Assembly (NCBI GenBank): GCA_003215555.1
Contig: QCKE01000001.1
Coordinates: 1 to 64,000, forward strand
DNA length: 64,000 bases
Direction: 5' to 3'
From: Prochlorococcus sp. AG-409-K04
GTDB taxonomy: Bacteria; Cyanobacteriota; Cyanobacteriia; PCC-6307; Cyanobiaceae
Numbering within the stretch: the first letter of the stretch is position 1; each line of letters begins with the position of its first letter. Below are positions 29,759 through 41,098 of this stretch, in pieces. The position numbers and the translations under genes are program-made. Under the pieces are notes generated by a model. That model had not been told where the DNA came from, did not search any database, and was given only the letters and a program-made list of their open reading frames with translations.

Positions 29759-31060
29759 ATGTCACCACAACTAACACTTCAAACACCACTTCAAATTCCA
29801 CCTCAAGAAATACCAAGTTACTTAAAAAAACTTTGGTTACAAGATCAAGATGAAAACAAAGGTGCTAATACTTTCTCTCTTCTTATCTGGCAGCCTGCTT
29901 GGCTAGAACAAAAGCTAGTTAGGAATGGAAGACTAAATGGACCTGTCCTTGGAAACCAAAGAAGAGAATTAATAGACGAAGCTAGAAAAATTATTTTAGA
30001 AAAAGATCTACCTCATTCAACACCACCTTTAGCTAAAGAAGTTTTAACTTCTATTCAAACAAATGATCTCTCATCCCACGAAGATGACTTAAGAGGTCAA
30101 CACATTGATTCAGCAATAAGTCAATTAAAGCCAAGGCGTCTAATAACACTTGCTCCGAGGATTGAAAAAGGACACAAATTAGAGACACTAGTAGCAGCAT
30201 ATTGCCCATTACCAGAAGAAGGAGGGGGCAGTACTGCATGCGGAGACGTAATAGTACTAAAGGGTGACACAAACTCATTAAAAGGTGGTCTTAGCATTGT
30301 TGAGGAATTAATCCCATCAGACCTGCCATCATGGCTCTGGTGGAACGGAAGCCTTGATGAGGATCCTGATCTTCTAGAACAATTAGCATTACCAGCTAGG
30401 AGAATAATTATTGATAGCGCACTAGGGGAGCCATCGAGATGCTTAGAACTACTTCAACAGAGAGTCAAAAGTGGTCAAGCAGTAAATGATCTTAATTGGC
30501 TTAGGTTGAGATCATGGAGAGAAACTTTAGCAATGGTGTTCGATCCTCCTAATAGAAGAAACGCACTATCAAATATTCTTAATTTAGACATAGATTTTGA
30601 AGGTGAAAATATCGTACAAGCATTACTATTGGCAGCTTGGTTAGCAGATAGATTGGGCTGGCAATCAAGAAATGAATACTCAAAAGAAAGTCACGCTATT
30701 AATGTAAAATATGAATCACAAGATAAAAGGATTATAAACGTTCGTCTAATGCCACTACCAGTAGGTAAGCCTAGTATTCATCCAGGACAAATAATAGGTT
30801 TAAGATTAATTTGCAAATCAGAAGCAAGTACTAAAGAAGAATTATGCGTAATTCTTGCCTCTGAATCTGGAGAATGCATGCGTTTAGAAGCAGGAGGGAT
30901 GGCAAGCATGGAGTTGTTAGAAGAAGTTGTACCTATACAAAACAATTCTGTTGAAACAGACGTAGCTTTATTGCTAGAGAGCAGTAGGGGTTCAACAAGT
31001 CCTTTGCTAAGTAAAGCAGCTCCTTTGGCAGCACAAATGCTTAATCTTTTTAAATCTTAA
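29759..31060 (+). CDS. opcA: Glucose-6-phosphate dehydrogenase assembly protein OpcA
   Basis: OpcA is an allosteric activator of Zwf that helps its oligomerisation and senses redox state through thioredoxin. The 433 aa contain the family core FSLLIWQPAWLEQKLVRNG and LPSWLWWNGSL, with RRIIIDSALG and LNWLRLRSWRETLAMVFD. No membrane segment is present. It begins 40 nt after zwf and runs to 18 nt before cobB, so the three are probably co-transcribed. Confidence 0.93.
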   Translation: MSPQLTLQTPLQIPPQEIPSYLKKLWLQDQDENKGANTFSLLIWQPAWLEQKLVRNGRLNGPVLGNQRRELIDEARKIILEKDLPHSTPPLAKEVLTSIQTNDLSSHEDDLRGQHIDSAISQLKPRRLITLAPRIEKGHKLETLVAAYCPLPEEGGGSTACGDVIVLKGDTNSLKGGLSIVEELIPSDLPSWLWWNGSLDEDPDLLEQLALPARRIIIDSALGEPSRCLELLQQRVKSGQAVNDLNWLRLRSWRETLAMVFDPPNRRNALSNILNLDIDFEGENIVQALLLAAWLADRLGWQSRNEYSKESHAINVKYESQDKRIINVRLMPLPVGKPSIHPGQIIGLRLICKSEASTKEELCVILASESGECMRLEAGGMASMELLEEVVPIQNNSVETDVALLLESSRGSTSPLLSKAAPLAAQMLNLFKS

Positions 31061-31078
31061 AACTTTTTAAAGGCCAAC

Positions 31079-32482
31079 ATGGCATTTGTAATAGGAGCTC
31101 CTGCCAGTAACAATGGTAAAACCATTTTAAGTATTCTCATATCATCATGGGCTCATAAAGCAGGTAAAAGAATTCAAACATTCAAAGTAGGACCAGATTA
31201 TCTTGATCCACAAATTCTTACAGCTATATCAGGTGTGACATGCAAAAACTTAGACCCAGTTTTATGTGGAAATGATTGGGTAATTAATAGTTTCCATCAT
31301 TATGGGAAATCATCTGAACTTGCACTTGTAGAAGGAGTTATGGGAGTATTTGATGGGATAGGAAGTTCAAGCAAAGGTAGTACTGCTTATCTAGCCAAAC
31401 TTTTGCATCTTCCTGTTTTATTAATCATTGATGCTCATGGACAAGCAGGTTCAATTGCCGCTCTAGTTAAAGGATTTTTAGAATTTGATTTAGACTTAAC
31501 CATCGCTGGCGTTGTCTTAAACAATGTAAACAGCAATAGACATAAAAAATTATTAACTGATGCTCTTTCAAAAATCAATATAAAAGTTCTTGGATGTCTA
31601 CCTTCAAATGATTATCTTTCAATACCCAGCAAATCTCTTGGATTGAAACCAGCTCATGAAATAAAAAGCCTCAACGAGTTAATTAACAGATGGGCAATTA
31701 TTGCTGAAAATCATCTCGATATCACTTCACTAAAACAACTCCTCAAACATCCTAATGGGCAAAATATACATGTAGAAAATTTATTTCATCAACACAAAAT
31801 AAATTTTAGCAATCAAAAAAAAACTATTGCAATTGTTCAAGACAACGCATTCCATTTTAGATATCCAGAGACAAAAGACTGTCTTAATGCTATCGGAATT
31901 GAAACAATCGACTGGGAACTAATAGCAGACAAACCAGTACCAAAAGACGCTGTAGGATTAATAATCCCAGGAGGTTTTCCAGAGCAATTTGCCGAAGAAA
32001 TTAGTCAATGCCAGAGAAGCCTAGATTCAATAAGAGAATTCTTTTACAAAAAACCTATTTACGCAGAATGCGGAGGCATGTTAATACTTGGCAAATCGTT
32101 AATTGATACCAATGGTAAGAGATATCCAATGGCCAAACTACTACCTTTCAGTGCAAGAGAAGGCAACCTAAAAGTAGGCTATAGAAACTTAAAATCGTTA
32201 ACAAATAGCTTAGTTGCAGACAAAGGCGAAATCTTAGTTGGTCATGAATTTCATAGATGGGAATTAGATCTTAGGCCAAAAGTTAATGAAGAGATGACTC
32301 AAGCAAAACTCGGATATAAAACTGAACTATTAAAACATTCATGGGAAGTGAGTGGATGGGAAATCGAGACAAAAAAAGAAGGTTGGAGCAATAAATTATT
32401 CCACGCAAGTTGGATTCATCTACACTGGGCAAGTACTCCATCTATTATTCAGAAGTGGTGTAATGCTATCTCTTTAGAGTAA
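31079..32482 (+). CDS. cobB: Cobyrinic acid a,c-diamide synthase (cobalamin)
   Basis: Amidates carboxylates a and c of the corrin ring using glutamine, in the cobalamin (here pseudocobalamin) pathway. The N-terminal ATPase domain holds GAPASNNGKTILS and the KVGPDYLDP motif. The class I glutamine amidotransferase domain has nucleophile C331 (YAECGGMLILG), followed by a histidine-bearing EFHRWELD and the C-terminal HLHWASTP. Its 467 aa are the usual length. It ends 4 nt before the tail of the RecD-like gene on the other strand. Confidence 0.92.
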   Translation: MAFVIGAPASNNGKTILSILISSWAHKAGKRIQTFKVGPDYLDPQILTAISGVTCKNLDPVLCGNDWVINSFHHYGKSSELALVEGVMGVFDGIGSSSKGSTAYLAKLLHLPVLLIIDAHGQAGSIAALVKGFLEFDLDLTIAGVVLNNVNSNRHKKLLTDALSKINIKVLGCLPSNDYLSIPSKSLGLKPAHEIKSLNELINRWAIIAENHLDITSLKQLLKHPNGQNIHVENLFHQHKINFSNQKKTIAIVQDNAFHFRYPETKDCLNAIGIETIDWELIADKPVPKDAVGLIIPGGFPEQFAEEISQCQRSLDSIREFFYKKPIYAECGGMLILGKSLIDTNGKRYPMAKLLPFSAREGNLKVGYRNLKSLTNSLVADKGEILVGHEFHRWELDLRPKVNEEMTQAKLGYKTELLKHSWEVSGWEIETKKEGWSNKLFHASWIHLHWASTPSIIQKWCNAISLE

Positions 32483-32486
32483 TAAT

Positions 32487-33941
32487 TTAATTCAGCTCAA
32501 AAGATCTCAATTTTTCAATCCAAGAGTTTCTTTGTGAATGCAAAGCCCTCTCCCCTCTAAGCCAAACCTCTCTTCTGGCTCTGGTGACAGCAACATAAGC
32601 AAGTTGTCTTCTTATAGAAAAATCATTAGCGGAAAAAATGTCATTAGCAACGAAAACTGATTCAAAAGTGCTCCCTTGACTACGATGAACTGTTAATACT
32701 GAAGCTGGACCTAAAGAAGCAAATGAATCTCTAATTGTAAAAAAAATTTTCCAAATTCTACGAGCTTCTGTCTTGGGCAAACTCTTTGCTTTGCTTAATA
32801 ATTGCTGCATCAATCTATCCAAAGCAAATCTAGATTGGGAACCCTTATCAGGTATAAGACGAATTGAATATTCCATATCCCTTAAAGAAATTTTAGCAAC
32901 AAGAGTTTCAATTTCCTGAAAAGCTAGACTGTTTTGGTCCTCCAAAGAAAATTCTGACAAGTTAAAACTTTCAGAATTTACGTCATTTACAACAACTTCA
33001 GTATTAGAACCAAACAAAAGTCCTGGCTCTTCTTCTACTTCAGTTTCTTTTAGAGAAGCCAATGTCATAACAGCTCTTCTACTTATCAAAATTTCGCCGG
33101 GTATGACCGACATTTGATCGGCTAAATTGCCATAAATAGCTCTTCGCGCATGAGGGACCAAGGTTTCTATTGATCTATTTGTATAGCAAAGGATTCTCGC
33201 TCCATCAGGTTTATTTCTTTCAGCTGAGCTTTTCAATGCATACTTTGCTTTATCCAACCAAGCTTGTCTTTCCAAAGCACCAATAACACCCTTAGAAGAT
33301 TCTTTAACTGAAAAACAAGGAGGAGGCTCAAGATGAAATTGTTTTTCTCTAATAATATTAGCTAATTTCAATACAGGTCCCTGATGTCTAACGACCTCAT
33401 TTAAATGAGCCTTCTCAGCTCTTTCGAGTAAAAAAACAGGGCTTTTATCTTCTCCAACTGGAGGGAGCTGCGCTGGATCCCCAACAAAGACCAAACGCGT
33501 CTTATATATATGCGCAGAAGTAATAATTAACTCCAATAGATTGCTATCAACCATTGAAGCTTCATCAATAAGAACCAACCCAAGTTGTTCTAGAGATTTA
33601 TCAGTTTGAGCAGTTTTCTCACAAACTTCTAAATCGCCTCTTCTTTTTAGTCTTAATCTTAAAAGCCTATGAACGGTGGATGGATACCACGTTGCTCTTA
33701 AACCTTCATCGTCAATACTCTTTCGTAAAACATCTACAGCCTTATGAGTTGGTGCCGCTATTGTCCAACAGATTTTCTTATATTCAACAACTTGTAGAAA
33801 CTTTCTAGATAAAAATGTTTTTCCACTTCCAGCAAAACCACTAAGTAAAAAAGGTTTATCTACTTCTTCCTTGTTAAGCCAATTAGAAAAAATGTCCAGT
33901 GCTTTTTTTTGATCCGAACTTAAAGAAAAATTTTCAATCAC
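32487..33941 (-). CDS. RecD-like helicase (exonuclease V alpha-type)
   Basis: A superfamily 1 DNA helicase of 484 aa. Walker A is SGFAGSGKTFLS, motif II is LVLIDEASMVDS, followed by VFVGDPAQLPPVGE and a C-terminal UvrD_C_2-type end with LTVHRSQGSTFESVFVANDI and AYVAVTRARREVWL. The length is shorter than E. coli RecD, with no N-terminal RecBCD-binding part, so it is probably a free-standing RecD2-like or Dda-like enzyme. Start is GTG overlapping the PAP2-like stop by 4 nt (GTGA). Confidence 0.87.
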   Translation of the reverse strand: MIENFSLSSDQKKALDIFSNWLNKEEVDKPFLLSGFAGSGKTFLSRKFLQVVEYKKICWTIAAPTHKAVDVLRKSIDDEGLRATWYPSTVHRLLRLRLKRRGDLEVCEKTAQTDKSLEQLGLVLIDEASMVDSNLLELIITSAHIYKTRLVFVGDPAQLPPVGEDKSPVFLLERAEKAHLNEVVRHQGPVLKLANIIREKQFHLEPPPCFSVKESSKGVIGALERQAWLDKAKYALKSSAERNKPDGARILCYTNRSIETLVPHARRAIYGNLADQMSVIPGEILISRRAVMTLASLKETEVEEEPGLLFGSNTEVVVNDVNSESFNLSEFSLEDQNSLAFQEIETLVAKISLRDMEYSIRLIPDKGSQSRFALDRLMQQLLSKAKSLPKTEARRIWKIFFTIRDSFASLGPASVLTVHRSQGSTFESVFVANDIFSANDFSIRRQLAYVAVTRARREVWLRGERALHSQRNSWIEKLRSFELN

Positions 33942-34453
33942 CCTAACAATAAACCATTATTCTGCAGAAAATGAAGAGGAGATCCAATAAAGACAATTCC
34001 TGGTATCACGACGGCCGCTCCAATCAAACTACCAACAAAAACTTCTATCCGAGAATGGCCCAAAGTTTCTTTCAATGGTGATTCAGGAGAAGAAGGCCAA
34101 CTTTCTGTTGGTAATTCATTAACTCTTTGTGCAATCATTCCAGCAGATTTCCTAATTCCGCTAGCGTCATACATAACAATAAAGGCAAAAGTAGAAGCAA
34201 GAGCAAAAGCAGGGTGATTAAAACCTAGTTGAAGACCTATTCCAGAGGCTGTACCCGTAACAAGAGCCGAGTGACTAGAAGGCATGCCCCCTGTATCAAT
34301 AAGAACCGAAGGTCTCCAGTTCCTATGCCAAATCAATTCAACAAATAACTTCAAAAATTGTGCGGTTCCACAAGCAATTAACCCCCAAATCAACGCTGAG
34401 TTATCAAGTAATTCAAAAAAAAACCTAGACACAAGAAGTTTGGAATCAATCAT
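33938..34453 (-). CDS. Divergent PAP2-family membrane protein (DUF212-type)
   Basis: A membrane protein of 171 aa with several hydrophobic segments. The [20 protein letters not shown] segment is the PAP2 phosphatase-like motif, followed by [15 protein letters not shown] and the terminal [18 protein letters not shown]. The substrate is unknown; related proteins may act on lipid or polyprenyl phosphates. Its overlap with crtE (ATGA, 4 nt) is suggestive, since crtE makes polyprenyl diphosphates, but this link is inference. Confidence 0.83.
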   Translation of the reverse strand: MIDSKLLVSRFFFELLDNSALIWGLIACGTAQFLKLFVELIWHRNWRPSVLIDTGGMPSSHSALVTGTASGIGLQLGFNHPAFALASTFAFIVMYDASGIRKSAGMIAQRVNELPTESWPSSPESPLKETLGHSRIEVFVGSLIGAAVVIPGIVFIGSPLHFLQNNGLLLG

Positions 34454-35352
34454 CGATCTCTACTAATAATGTAATCAGCCAAAGCAAGAAGAGGAGAAGC
34501 TCGAATTTTCCATGGTTCTAAAACCTCTTTTGACTTATCTATTAAATCTTTTGCTCTTTTACGCGATTCATCTAAACCAAGTAATTTCGGATAAGTTGTT
34601 TTATCAGCAAGCAAATCTTTTCCAGCTGTTTTACCCAAAACTTCACTACTTGCTGTGACATCCAATATGTCATCAATAATTTGAAAAGCCAAGCCAATTC
34701 CATTCGCATAAGTCTTAAGCGATGCAATCAATTCTTCATCAGCACCTCCAACAAGAGCCCCACAAACAACTGATGCTTGTAGTAAGGCTCCAGTTTTATG
34801 AGTATGGATAAATTCCAATCTTTCAAGATCTACTTCTTTACCTTCACATTCAAGATCCTCGACCTGTCCACCCACTAACCCTGGGGCTCCTGCGACTATT
34901 GAAAGTTCCGCAACAACTCTCAAAAGTCTCTTGGGAGGAACATTTGGACTTCGTAGCGACACCATCTCAAAGGCTCTAGTCAACAGTGCATCTCCTGCAA
35001 GAATGGCAATAGCATCCCCAAAAACCTTGTGATTAGTAGGACGTCCTCTTCGTAAATCATCATTATCCATTGCAGGCAAATCATCATGAATCAACGACAT
35101 GGTATGAATCATTTCCACTGCGACAGCAGTGGAAATTGCTTTTTCTGAATCTTCTCCTGTTAATTCGCATGCTGCCAAGCAAAGTATTGGACGTAATCTT
35201 TTGCCACCAGCAAGCAAGGAATACCTCATTGCTTCTCTTAATTTTTCTGGCTTTTCTGGCCCCAAAGAATCATCCAAGGCAATCTCTACTCGTTTTCTAG
35301 CATTTGCCAGATAAGAGGTGAAATCAAAAGGAGGGATGACGGCTTCCGCCAT
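34450..35352 (-). CDS. crtE: Geranylgeranyl diphosphate synthase
   Basis: A trans-prenyltransferase that supplies GGPP for carotenoids and the phytyl tail of chlorophyll. The first aspartate-rich motif is DDLPAMD with D90, D91 and D96, and the second is IIDDILD near residue 228. GGKRLRP near residue 50 binds the diphosphate. The 300 aa are typical. It begins 41 nt after folD and overlaps the PAP2-like gene downstream by 4 nt. Confidence 0.93.
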   Translation of the reverse strand: MAEAVIPPFDFTSYLANARKRVEIALDDSLGPEKPEKLREAMRYSLLAGGKRLRPILCLAACELTGEDSEKAISTAVAVEMIHTMSLIHDDLPAMDNDDLRRGRPTNHKVFGDAIAILAGDALLTRAFEMVSLRSPNVPPKRLLRVVAELSIVAGAPGLVGGQVEDLECEGKEVDLERLEFIHTHKTGALLQASVVCGALVGGADEELIASLKTYANGIGLAFQIIDDILDVTASSEVLGKTAGKDLLADKTTYPKLLGLDESRKRAKDLIDKSKEVLEPWKIRASPLLALADYIISRDR

Positions 35353-35393
35353 GAAAAAAAATTAATTAAATATATTCTCTCAGGATTAATGCT

Positions 35394-36311
35394 TCAAGGG
35401 AGCAAATCAGAAAGAGTAGATGACAAACCGCAATGGAATTGCCATCTATTTACAGTGTTTACAAGTAACATTGTAACTGTCATAGGGCCTACGCCTCCTG
35501 GCACAGGCGTAATTGCACTAACTTTAGATTTAACCTCCTCAGTCCTTACATCACCACAAAGTCTAAAAGAAGGTTTTTTTGTATTTGAAATATTTGAAGG
35601 TCCAACATTAATCCGATGAATGCCTACATCAACAACAACAGCATCAGAACGAACATGTTCTAAACCAATTAGTTCGGGCTTACCTGCTGCCACTATCAAC
35701 AGATCAGCCTGATTAGTTAAATTTGGCAAATCAATTGTTTTTGAATGAGCCACTGTAACTGTTGCATTGGCTGCTTGTAGCATTAAAGCCATTGGCTTGC
35801 CTACAAGAATACTTCTACCAATAACAACAACTCTTTTACTTTCTATGGGAATATGATAATGACGCAATAATGCCATGATCCCTGCAGGAGTACATGAACG
35901 AGGTCCTGGTTCACCTTTTAAAAGTTTTCCCAAATTCCAAGCATGAAGACCATCAACGTCCTTTGAAGGATCAATTTCTTTTAATAATCGAAATTCATCA
36001 ATGCCATTAGGTAGAGGCAATTGCAACAAAATCCCATCTATCTTTTTATCATTATTTAACAAATTTATAGTTCTTAGAATATCTTCTTCTGAACTACTTT
36101 CTTTCAAGTGAAAGATAAAACTCTCTAATCCAACACGATGACAGGCTTTTTCTTTATTAGAGACATAAACCTCACTAGCTGGGTCATCACCTACTCGAAT
36201 AACAGCCAATCCAGGGGATCTATTTACTTTAGGCCTGCAATGATTAATATCTTGTTGGAGTCTAAGTTCCAACTCATTTGCAAGCGCCTTACCATCAAGA
36301 ATATTTACCAT
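35394..36311 (-). CDS. folD: Methylenetetrahydrofolate dehydrogenase/cyclohydrolase FolD
   Basis: Interconverts methylene-, methenyl- and formyl-tetrahydrofolate. The frame is open upstream to 36428, but I chose ATG 36311 ([15 protein letters not shown]) because the family begins at this ILDGK motif; the extension is unconserved and would overlap the divergent PgpH-like gene. Conserved motifs are [12 protein letters not shown] and [15 protein letters not shown], followed by VAHSKT and the GDV...[12 protein letters not shown] end. It is 305 aa and is probably first in the minus-strand run with crtE. Confidence 0.94.
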   Translation of the reverse strand: MVNILDGKALANELELRLQQDINHCRPKVNRSPGLAVIRVGDDPASEVYVSNKEKACHRVGLESFIFHLKESSSEEDILRTINLLNNDKKIDGILLQLPLPNGIDEFRLLKEIDPSKDVDGLHAWNLGKLLKGEPGPRSCTPAGIMALLRHYHIPIESKRVVVIGRSILVGKPMALMLQAANATVTVAHSKTIDLPNLTNQADLLIVAAGKPELIGLEHVRSDAVVVDVGIHRINVGPSNISNTKKPSFRLCGDVRTEEVKSKVSAITPVPGGVGPMTVTMLLVNTVNRWQFHCGLSSTLSDLLP

Positions 36312-36364
36312 GAAAACAAATTTAAATTGAATGCAGCATGCTGCCAATACATAGCTAACTTTAT

Positions 36365-38485
36365 GTGGGGCTTTTAAATTCTTTGGCAAATTTTCCCAAC
36401 CTAAAAAAGTTTTGGAGAAACTGGTCAAATAGCCAGTCCCCGAAGAGATCTTTCATTCAATGGTCTATTGGCGCCAAAGCAATTCTTCTAATATTTTCAT
36501 TATTAATAGCAATAGTTTCAAGCTACAAACTATTGGCCGTTCCTGAATTAAAGCCAGGAGATTTAGCAACTTTTGATGCAATAGCTCCCAGAGACGCAAA
36601 AGTTGTTGACAGTGCTGAATTGCAACAAAAACGATCAGATTTAATTCCACGTACGTCAGTACAAGTTCTTGATCAAGTCGCAACTGAACAACTGAAGAAA
36701 GAACTTAAAAAGCAAATAAATGAATTAGAACTATTAGCAACAAGGAATAAATCAGATCGTATAGGACCAGTTAATTTAACAACTCAAGAAAGAACTTGGA
36801 ATTCCAGCCAAACATCCGAAGAAAGAAAAGAGTGGGTAAAAGGAATAATGGATGTTTCGGACAAAATGCTTAGCCAAGGACTTATTAAGAATTTGGCTAA
36901 AGACCAACTTAAAGATTCTGCCTATTTACATTTATTGAGTCTCAAAGGAAATAAATCTGCAAAAACACTTGGAAGCAAATTAATCGCAAATACTTTTTAT
37001 GGAAAGAGTAATCTTCGTCATGATCCTGGTAAAAGCCAACAATTATTGGAAGAATTGATAACAAAACAAGGTATTCCAAAAATCGAAGTAAAACAAGGGG
37101 ATTTGATAACCCGTAAAGGAGAAGTGATAACAGACAAAAGATATGACGTTCTTGATTACTTTGGATTGATTAAAAGAAGTCCGAGACCACTTGCATGGTT
37201 TTGGAGCTTTGGAGAAGCATTAGCAAGCTGCTTTATCTTGTTAATGATAATGAGAAAAGATAAACCTTCACTTAAATCAAAGCATGCAGTATTGGCATTT
37301 GTATTATTTCTCATTGCACAAATAGCAAAAGATTGGTTTGGAGCAGCAATTAGTCCTTTGCAAATACTTGTTCCTCCAACTTTTTTGCTCTCGCAGGGGA
37401 TAGGAACATCAACTGCCTTGGCTTGGATGTCAATTGTAAGTTTGCTCTGGCCTGTTCCTGTAAGTGGGATTGGAGAAGGAAGACTAATTATCGCAGCCTT
37501 AACTGCTGCATTAGTTGCCTTTCAAGGTGGACACATGAGAAATAGAGCACAATTACTGCAGATAGCCGTATTACTTCCATTTAGTGCACTTTTTTTAGAA
37601 TGGATTCTTTTAAAAACAGAAATTTTCCCATCGAATAGTGCCTGGGGACGATTGGCACCGAATTCCGAAGCATTAATAACAGAAGCATTAGTACTTGGAA
37701 CAATGTTAATGATTGCTATTTTAGTTTTACCAATTATTGAAAATGCCTTTGGACTTCTAACAAAAGCAAGATTAATGGAACTAGCAGACTACGAAAGGCC
37801 TTTGCTTAGAAGACTTTCTAGAGAAGCACCAGGCACATTTGAACATACATTAATGATTTGCAGTCTCGCAGAAGAGGGAGCCAGGAGTATTGGTGCTGAC
37901 ATTGACCTCATTAGAACTGGAGGTTTATACCATGACATTGGAAAACTCCATGCCCCTAACTGGTTTATTGAAAATCAAGATGATGGAATTAATCCACATG
38001 ATGAACTCAACGACCCCTTTTCAAGTGCAAATATTCTGCAAGCCCATGTTGACGAAGGACTAAAACTTGCTAAAAGACACCGCTTGCCTAGCCCAATTGC
38101 AGATTTTATTCCAGAACACCAAGGCACATTAAAGATGGGATATTTCCTACATAAAGCAAGAGAAAAAAATCCTAATCTTCCAGAGGAACTTTTTAGATAT
38201 AAAGGACCTATTCCGAAATCAAAGGAAACTGCTATTTTAATGCTCGCAGATGGTTGTGAAGCTTCATTAAGAGCATTGGATATAGAGACAAACGAATCTG
38301 AAGCAACTGAAACTATACGAAAAATTTTTGAATCAAGAAAAAATGATGGCCAACTTGTAGAAAGCAACCTTTCCATTGCAGAAATTGAAATAATAAGCAG
38401 AGCATTTGTAAATGTTTGGAAAAGGATGAGACACAGAAGAATTAAATATCCTTCATTTTCAAGGAAATCTTTATTTTCAAATTAA
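36365..38485 (+). CDS. 7TMR-HD family phosphohydrolase (PgpH-like)
   Basis: A membrane protein of 706 aa. After one N-terminal helix (~30-55) there is a long extracytoplasmic 7TMR-HDED domain (~55-270), then seven or so membrane helices (~275-460), then a cytoplasmic HD domain. The metal-binding residues include H494 (FEHTLM) and H523-D524 (LYHDIGK), with later histidines in [10 protein letters not shown] and EHQGT. The family PgpH hydrolyses c-di-AMP. Since cdaA is in the same window, that activity is likely here, but unproven. Start is GTG; 53 nt separate it from folD on the other strand. Confidence 0.85.
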   Translation: MGLLNSLANFPNLKKFWRNWSNSQSPKRSFIQWSIGAKAILLIFSLLIAIVSSYKLLAVPELKPGDLATFDAIAPRDAKVVDSAELQQKRSDLIPRTSVQVLDQVATEQLKKELKKQINELELLATRNKSDRIGPVNLTTQERTWNSSQTSEERKEWVKGIMDVSDKMLSQGLIKNLAKDQLKDSAYLHLLSLKGNKSAKTLGSKLIANTFYGKSNLRHDPGKSQQLLEELITKQGIPKIEVKQGDLITRKGEVITDKRYDVLDYFGLIKRSPRPLAWFWSFGEALASCFILLMIMRKDKPSLKSKHAVLAFVLFLIAQIAKDWFGAAISPLQILVPPTFLLSQGIGTSTALAWMSIVSLLWPVPVSGIGEGRLIIAALTAALVAFQGGHMRNRAQLLQIAVLLPFSALFLEWILLKTEIFPSNSAWGRLAPNSEALITEALVLGTMLMIAILVLPIIENAFGLLTKARLMELADYERPLLRRLSREAPGTFEHTLMICSLAEEGARSIGADIDLIRTGGLYHDIGKLHAPNWFIENQDDGINPHDELNDPFSSANILQAHVDEGLKLAKRHRLPSPIADFIPEHQGTLKMGYFLHKAREKNPNLPEELFRYKGPIPKSKETAILMLADGCEASLRALDIETNESEATETIRKIFESRKNDGQLVESNLSIAEIEIISRAFVNVWKRMRHRRIKYPSFSRKSLFSN

Positions 38486-38511
38486 AAATAAAAATCAAAA
38501 CCAATTAAAAT

Positions 38512-38904
38512 TTAATACCTTATATTTTTTCTATGAATAGGCAAGGTCCAATAAACCAATGAAAATATATTTAAAATTACTATTAAAACACAAATACCAC
38601 TAAGTCCTAGAAGATCATCTAAAAGAATTAAGCGAACAATCCCATAGGGCAAAGCTCCAGCAATTACCATAGAAATTGAAATTATTGATAAAATTACTCC
38701 CCACTTTCTTTCTGCTAATAGGCCAGCCGAAGCAACAATTCCAACTATTGCTGAAGGCCAAGCCAGGCTAATTGCTATGCTTATATTTGCAACATGCAAA
38801 GGGGGACCTGAACTTACAACATAAGCTATAAAAGGGAGTGCAATTATATTTGCAAAGAGTCCAATCCAAGAAAGTATCCAATAACCCTTAAAAGCTTTTC
38901 TCAT
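38512..38904 (-). CDS. Hypothetical integral membrane protein, four helices
   Basis: A protein of 130 aa made almost entirely of four hydrophobic segments, roughly residues 10-30, 42-62, 68-90 and 97-120, with short polar loops. The C-terminus is basic (PIHRKNIRY). No motif identifies it. It faces the PgpH-like gene tail to tail with 26 nt between them, and has ~200 nt upstream without a gene. It may be a small membrane subunit or a remnant. Confidence 0.68.
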   Translation of the reverse strand: MRKAFKGYWILSWIGLFANIIALPFIAYVVSSGPPLHVANISIAISLAWPSAIVGIVASAGLLAERKWGVILSIISISMVIAGALPYGIVRLILLDDLLGLSGICVLIVILNIFSLVYWTLPIHRKNIRY

Positions 38905-39106
38905 AATAAAAAACTCATATAATTTAAAATAACTCTAAAAACGTCAAGTTTTCTTTGTTAATTGATCATTTTTAAAAATCACAATAATGTTAGAAATATT
39001 CCTCAAATGAATTGTAAAAAGATAACTTACATGGAATTAAAAATAATTTAAAAAATTATTCTTCTCAAAAAACATTTATTCTAGACACCAGACATATTTT
39101 AATTAT

Positions 39107-39319
39107 TTATGAATATAAAATTGTTCTCCAAGAACCATTAGAGGTCATAACTTCAATTCCAATAGATTTATTGTTTTTAATATCACTATAACCCTCAACC
39201 GAATTCCATCTTTTTGCAGCTCCAATGGCTGCATCAAAAGATTCATATTGGGTATCAAGGACTGGATGAGGTTTTCCATCTAGACCTACCAACCGATAAA
39301 CACCTTTAGCAATTTCCAT
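39107..39319 (-). CDS. Short conserved hypothetical, 70 aa
   Basis: A soluble 70-aa protein with a compact pattern: YRLVGLDGKPHPVLDTQYES, then AAIGAAKRWNS and IGIEVMTSNGSWRTILYS. It looks like a small mixed alpha-beta fold seen in many marine cyanobacteria, with no named function that I know. The ATG at 39319 follows leuA by ~85 nt on the same strand, so it may be transcribed with leuA or alone. Confidence 0.7.
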   Translation of the reverse strand: MEIAKGVYRLVGLDGKPHPVLDTQYESFDAAIGAAKRWNSVEGYSDIKNNKSIGIEVMTSNGSWRTILYS

Positions 39320-39403
39320 AATTCGTATGTTCGCCTCTCAAACTGTCACCATATAAGTTTACTCCGATTAATTGAAAAAACCAAAAAACACATTTATTTT
39401 TCT

Positions 39404-41014
39404 TCAAATAGTTGACCGTACGACATCATGCTGAGGATGAATTGAAGATTTTTTTTCAGAACAAACAAGCCTATTTAAAGCATTAATGTAAGCCTGAGCG
39501 GAAGCTACAACAACATCTGTATCGGCAGAATGTCCTGAAAAAATTTGACCATTACGTCTTAATCGAATCGTGACCTCCCCAAGAGCATCTATTCCTTCTG
39601 TAACAGATTTCACTGAAAATTCAATCAATTCATTAGGTTCATTTGTTAAAGACCTTAGAGCTTTGCAAACCGCATCAACTGGACCAGTACCCAAAGCAAC
39701 TGCTGTATGTTCTTGCTCCTCTTGATCAGTAATAGTAACAGTTGCGGTAGGTCTTAACGCTGTTCCACAACTCACCTGAACCAAACGTAATTGAAAACGT
39801 GCTTCAGGCTGCATAACTTGCTCACTTACGATTGCCTCAAGATCTCGATCTGTAATTTCTCTCTTTCTGTCAGCTAAATCTTTAAATCTTGCAAAAGCCT
39901 CATTTAAATCTTCCCTTGATAAATCATAACCAAGATCTTCAAGTCTAGCTCTAACTGCACTTCTTCCACTTAATTTGCCTAGTGAAATTCTATTGTCAGC
40001 AAGTCCAACAGTTTTTGCATCAACGATTTCATAAGTAAGTCGATTCTTAAGGACACCATCTTGATGAATACCAGATTCATGGGCAAAAGCATTCGCTCCA
40101 ACTATTGCCTTATTGGGTTGAACAACCATGCCAGTTAAATTTGAAACCAACCGAGAAGTTTTAGTAAGCTCTTCTGTCCTAATTGCTGTTAGTGGAGTTG
40201 GACTAGCAACATCCTTACCAAAAAAAGGATTAAAATAACTTCTTCTAACATGAAGAGCCATCACCAATTCCTCCAGAGCCGCATTTCCCGCCCTTTCCCC
40301 TATTCCATTAACGGTACATTCAAGTTGCCTTGCTCCTTTTTTAACAGCTTCAAGGAAGTTAGCCACAGCAAGGCCTAAATCATTGTGACCATGTACAGAC
40401 AAGACTGCCTCATCTATATTTGATACATTTTCATTAATTCCAGAAATTAATTCTCCAAACTCTGTTGGAGTGATGTAACCAACTGTATCTGGAATATTTA
40501 TTGTTCCTGCTCCGGAAGATATAGCTCTTTCAATAACTTCATATAAGAACTCTGGATCACTTCGTGCTGCATCTTCACAAGAAAACTCAACATCATCACA
40601 AAGTGATCTTGCGTAGCCAACCATTTCTGGAACTATTTTCAAAACATCTGATCTTGATTTACGTAATTTGTGCTCCAAATGAATATCACTGGTAGCAATA
40701 AATGTATGAATTCTTTTTCTAGGAGCGGGCGAAATTGCCTCTCCACATGCCTTTATATCCAACTTAGAAGCTCTTGCTAAACCACAAATTATTGGCCCAT
40801 CCTCACCTCCAACTTGATCAGCAATTCTCTGTACTGCATTAAAATCTCCTTGACTAGCAAAAGGGAAACCAGCTTCTATAACATCAACTCCTAACCTTGC
40901 CAACTGTTGTGCAATAGCAAGTTTTTCTTCTAAATTCAAACTTGCACCAGGTGACTGCTCACCATCCCTTAGAGTGGTGTCAAAAATAAGAACTCGGCCC
41001 GGATCCTTGGCCAT
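39404..41014 (-). CDS. leuA: 2-isopropylmalate synthase
   Basis: The committed step of leucine synthesis: acetyl-CoA and 2-oxoisovalerate to 2-isopropylmalate. The 536 aa show the [15 protein letters not shown] metal-binding start, the [13 protein letters not shown] HxH site, the [10 protein letters not shown] segment, and a C-terminal LeuA allosteric domain (~395-520) for leucine feedback. All expected residues are present. It is divergent from the GH57 gene with 84 nt between starts. Confidence 0.95.
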   Translation of the reverse strand: MAKDPGRVLIFDTTLRDGEQSPGASLNLEEKLAIAQQLARLGVDVIEAGFPFASQGDFNAVQRIADQVGGEDGPIICGLARASKLDIKACGEAISPAPRKRIHTFIATSDIHLEHKLRKSRSDVLKIVPEMVGYARSLCDDVEFSCEDAARSDPEFLYEVIERAISSGAGTINIPDTVGYITPTEFGELISGINENVSNIDEAVLSVHGHNDLGLAVANFLEAVKKGARQLECTVNGIGERAGNAALEELVMALHVRRSYFNPFFGKDVASPTPLTAIRTEELTKTSRLVSNLTGMVVQPNKAIVGANAFAHESGIHQDGVLKNRLTYEIVDAKTVGLADNRISLGKLSGRSAVRARLEDLGYDLSREDLNEAFARFKDLADRKREITDRDLEAIVSEQVMQPEARFQLRLVQVSCGTALRPTATVTITDQEEQEHTAVALGTGPVDAVCKALRSLTNEPNELIEFSVKSVTEGIDALGEVTIRLRRNGQIFSGHSADTDVVVASAQAYINALNRLVCSEKKSSIHPQHDVVRSTI

Positions 41015-41098
41015 TATTTTCTCTATTTAATTCAATAATGTTTTTATTCTAACTAGATTTCCATAACATCCTAAATTCTTTAAATCTGTATTTCAAAA

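Noticed and set aside
36312-36428. Upstream extension of folD to 36428
   Set aside because: The family begins at MVNILDGK (36311). The extra 39 residues are unconserved and would overlap the divergent PgpH-like gene.
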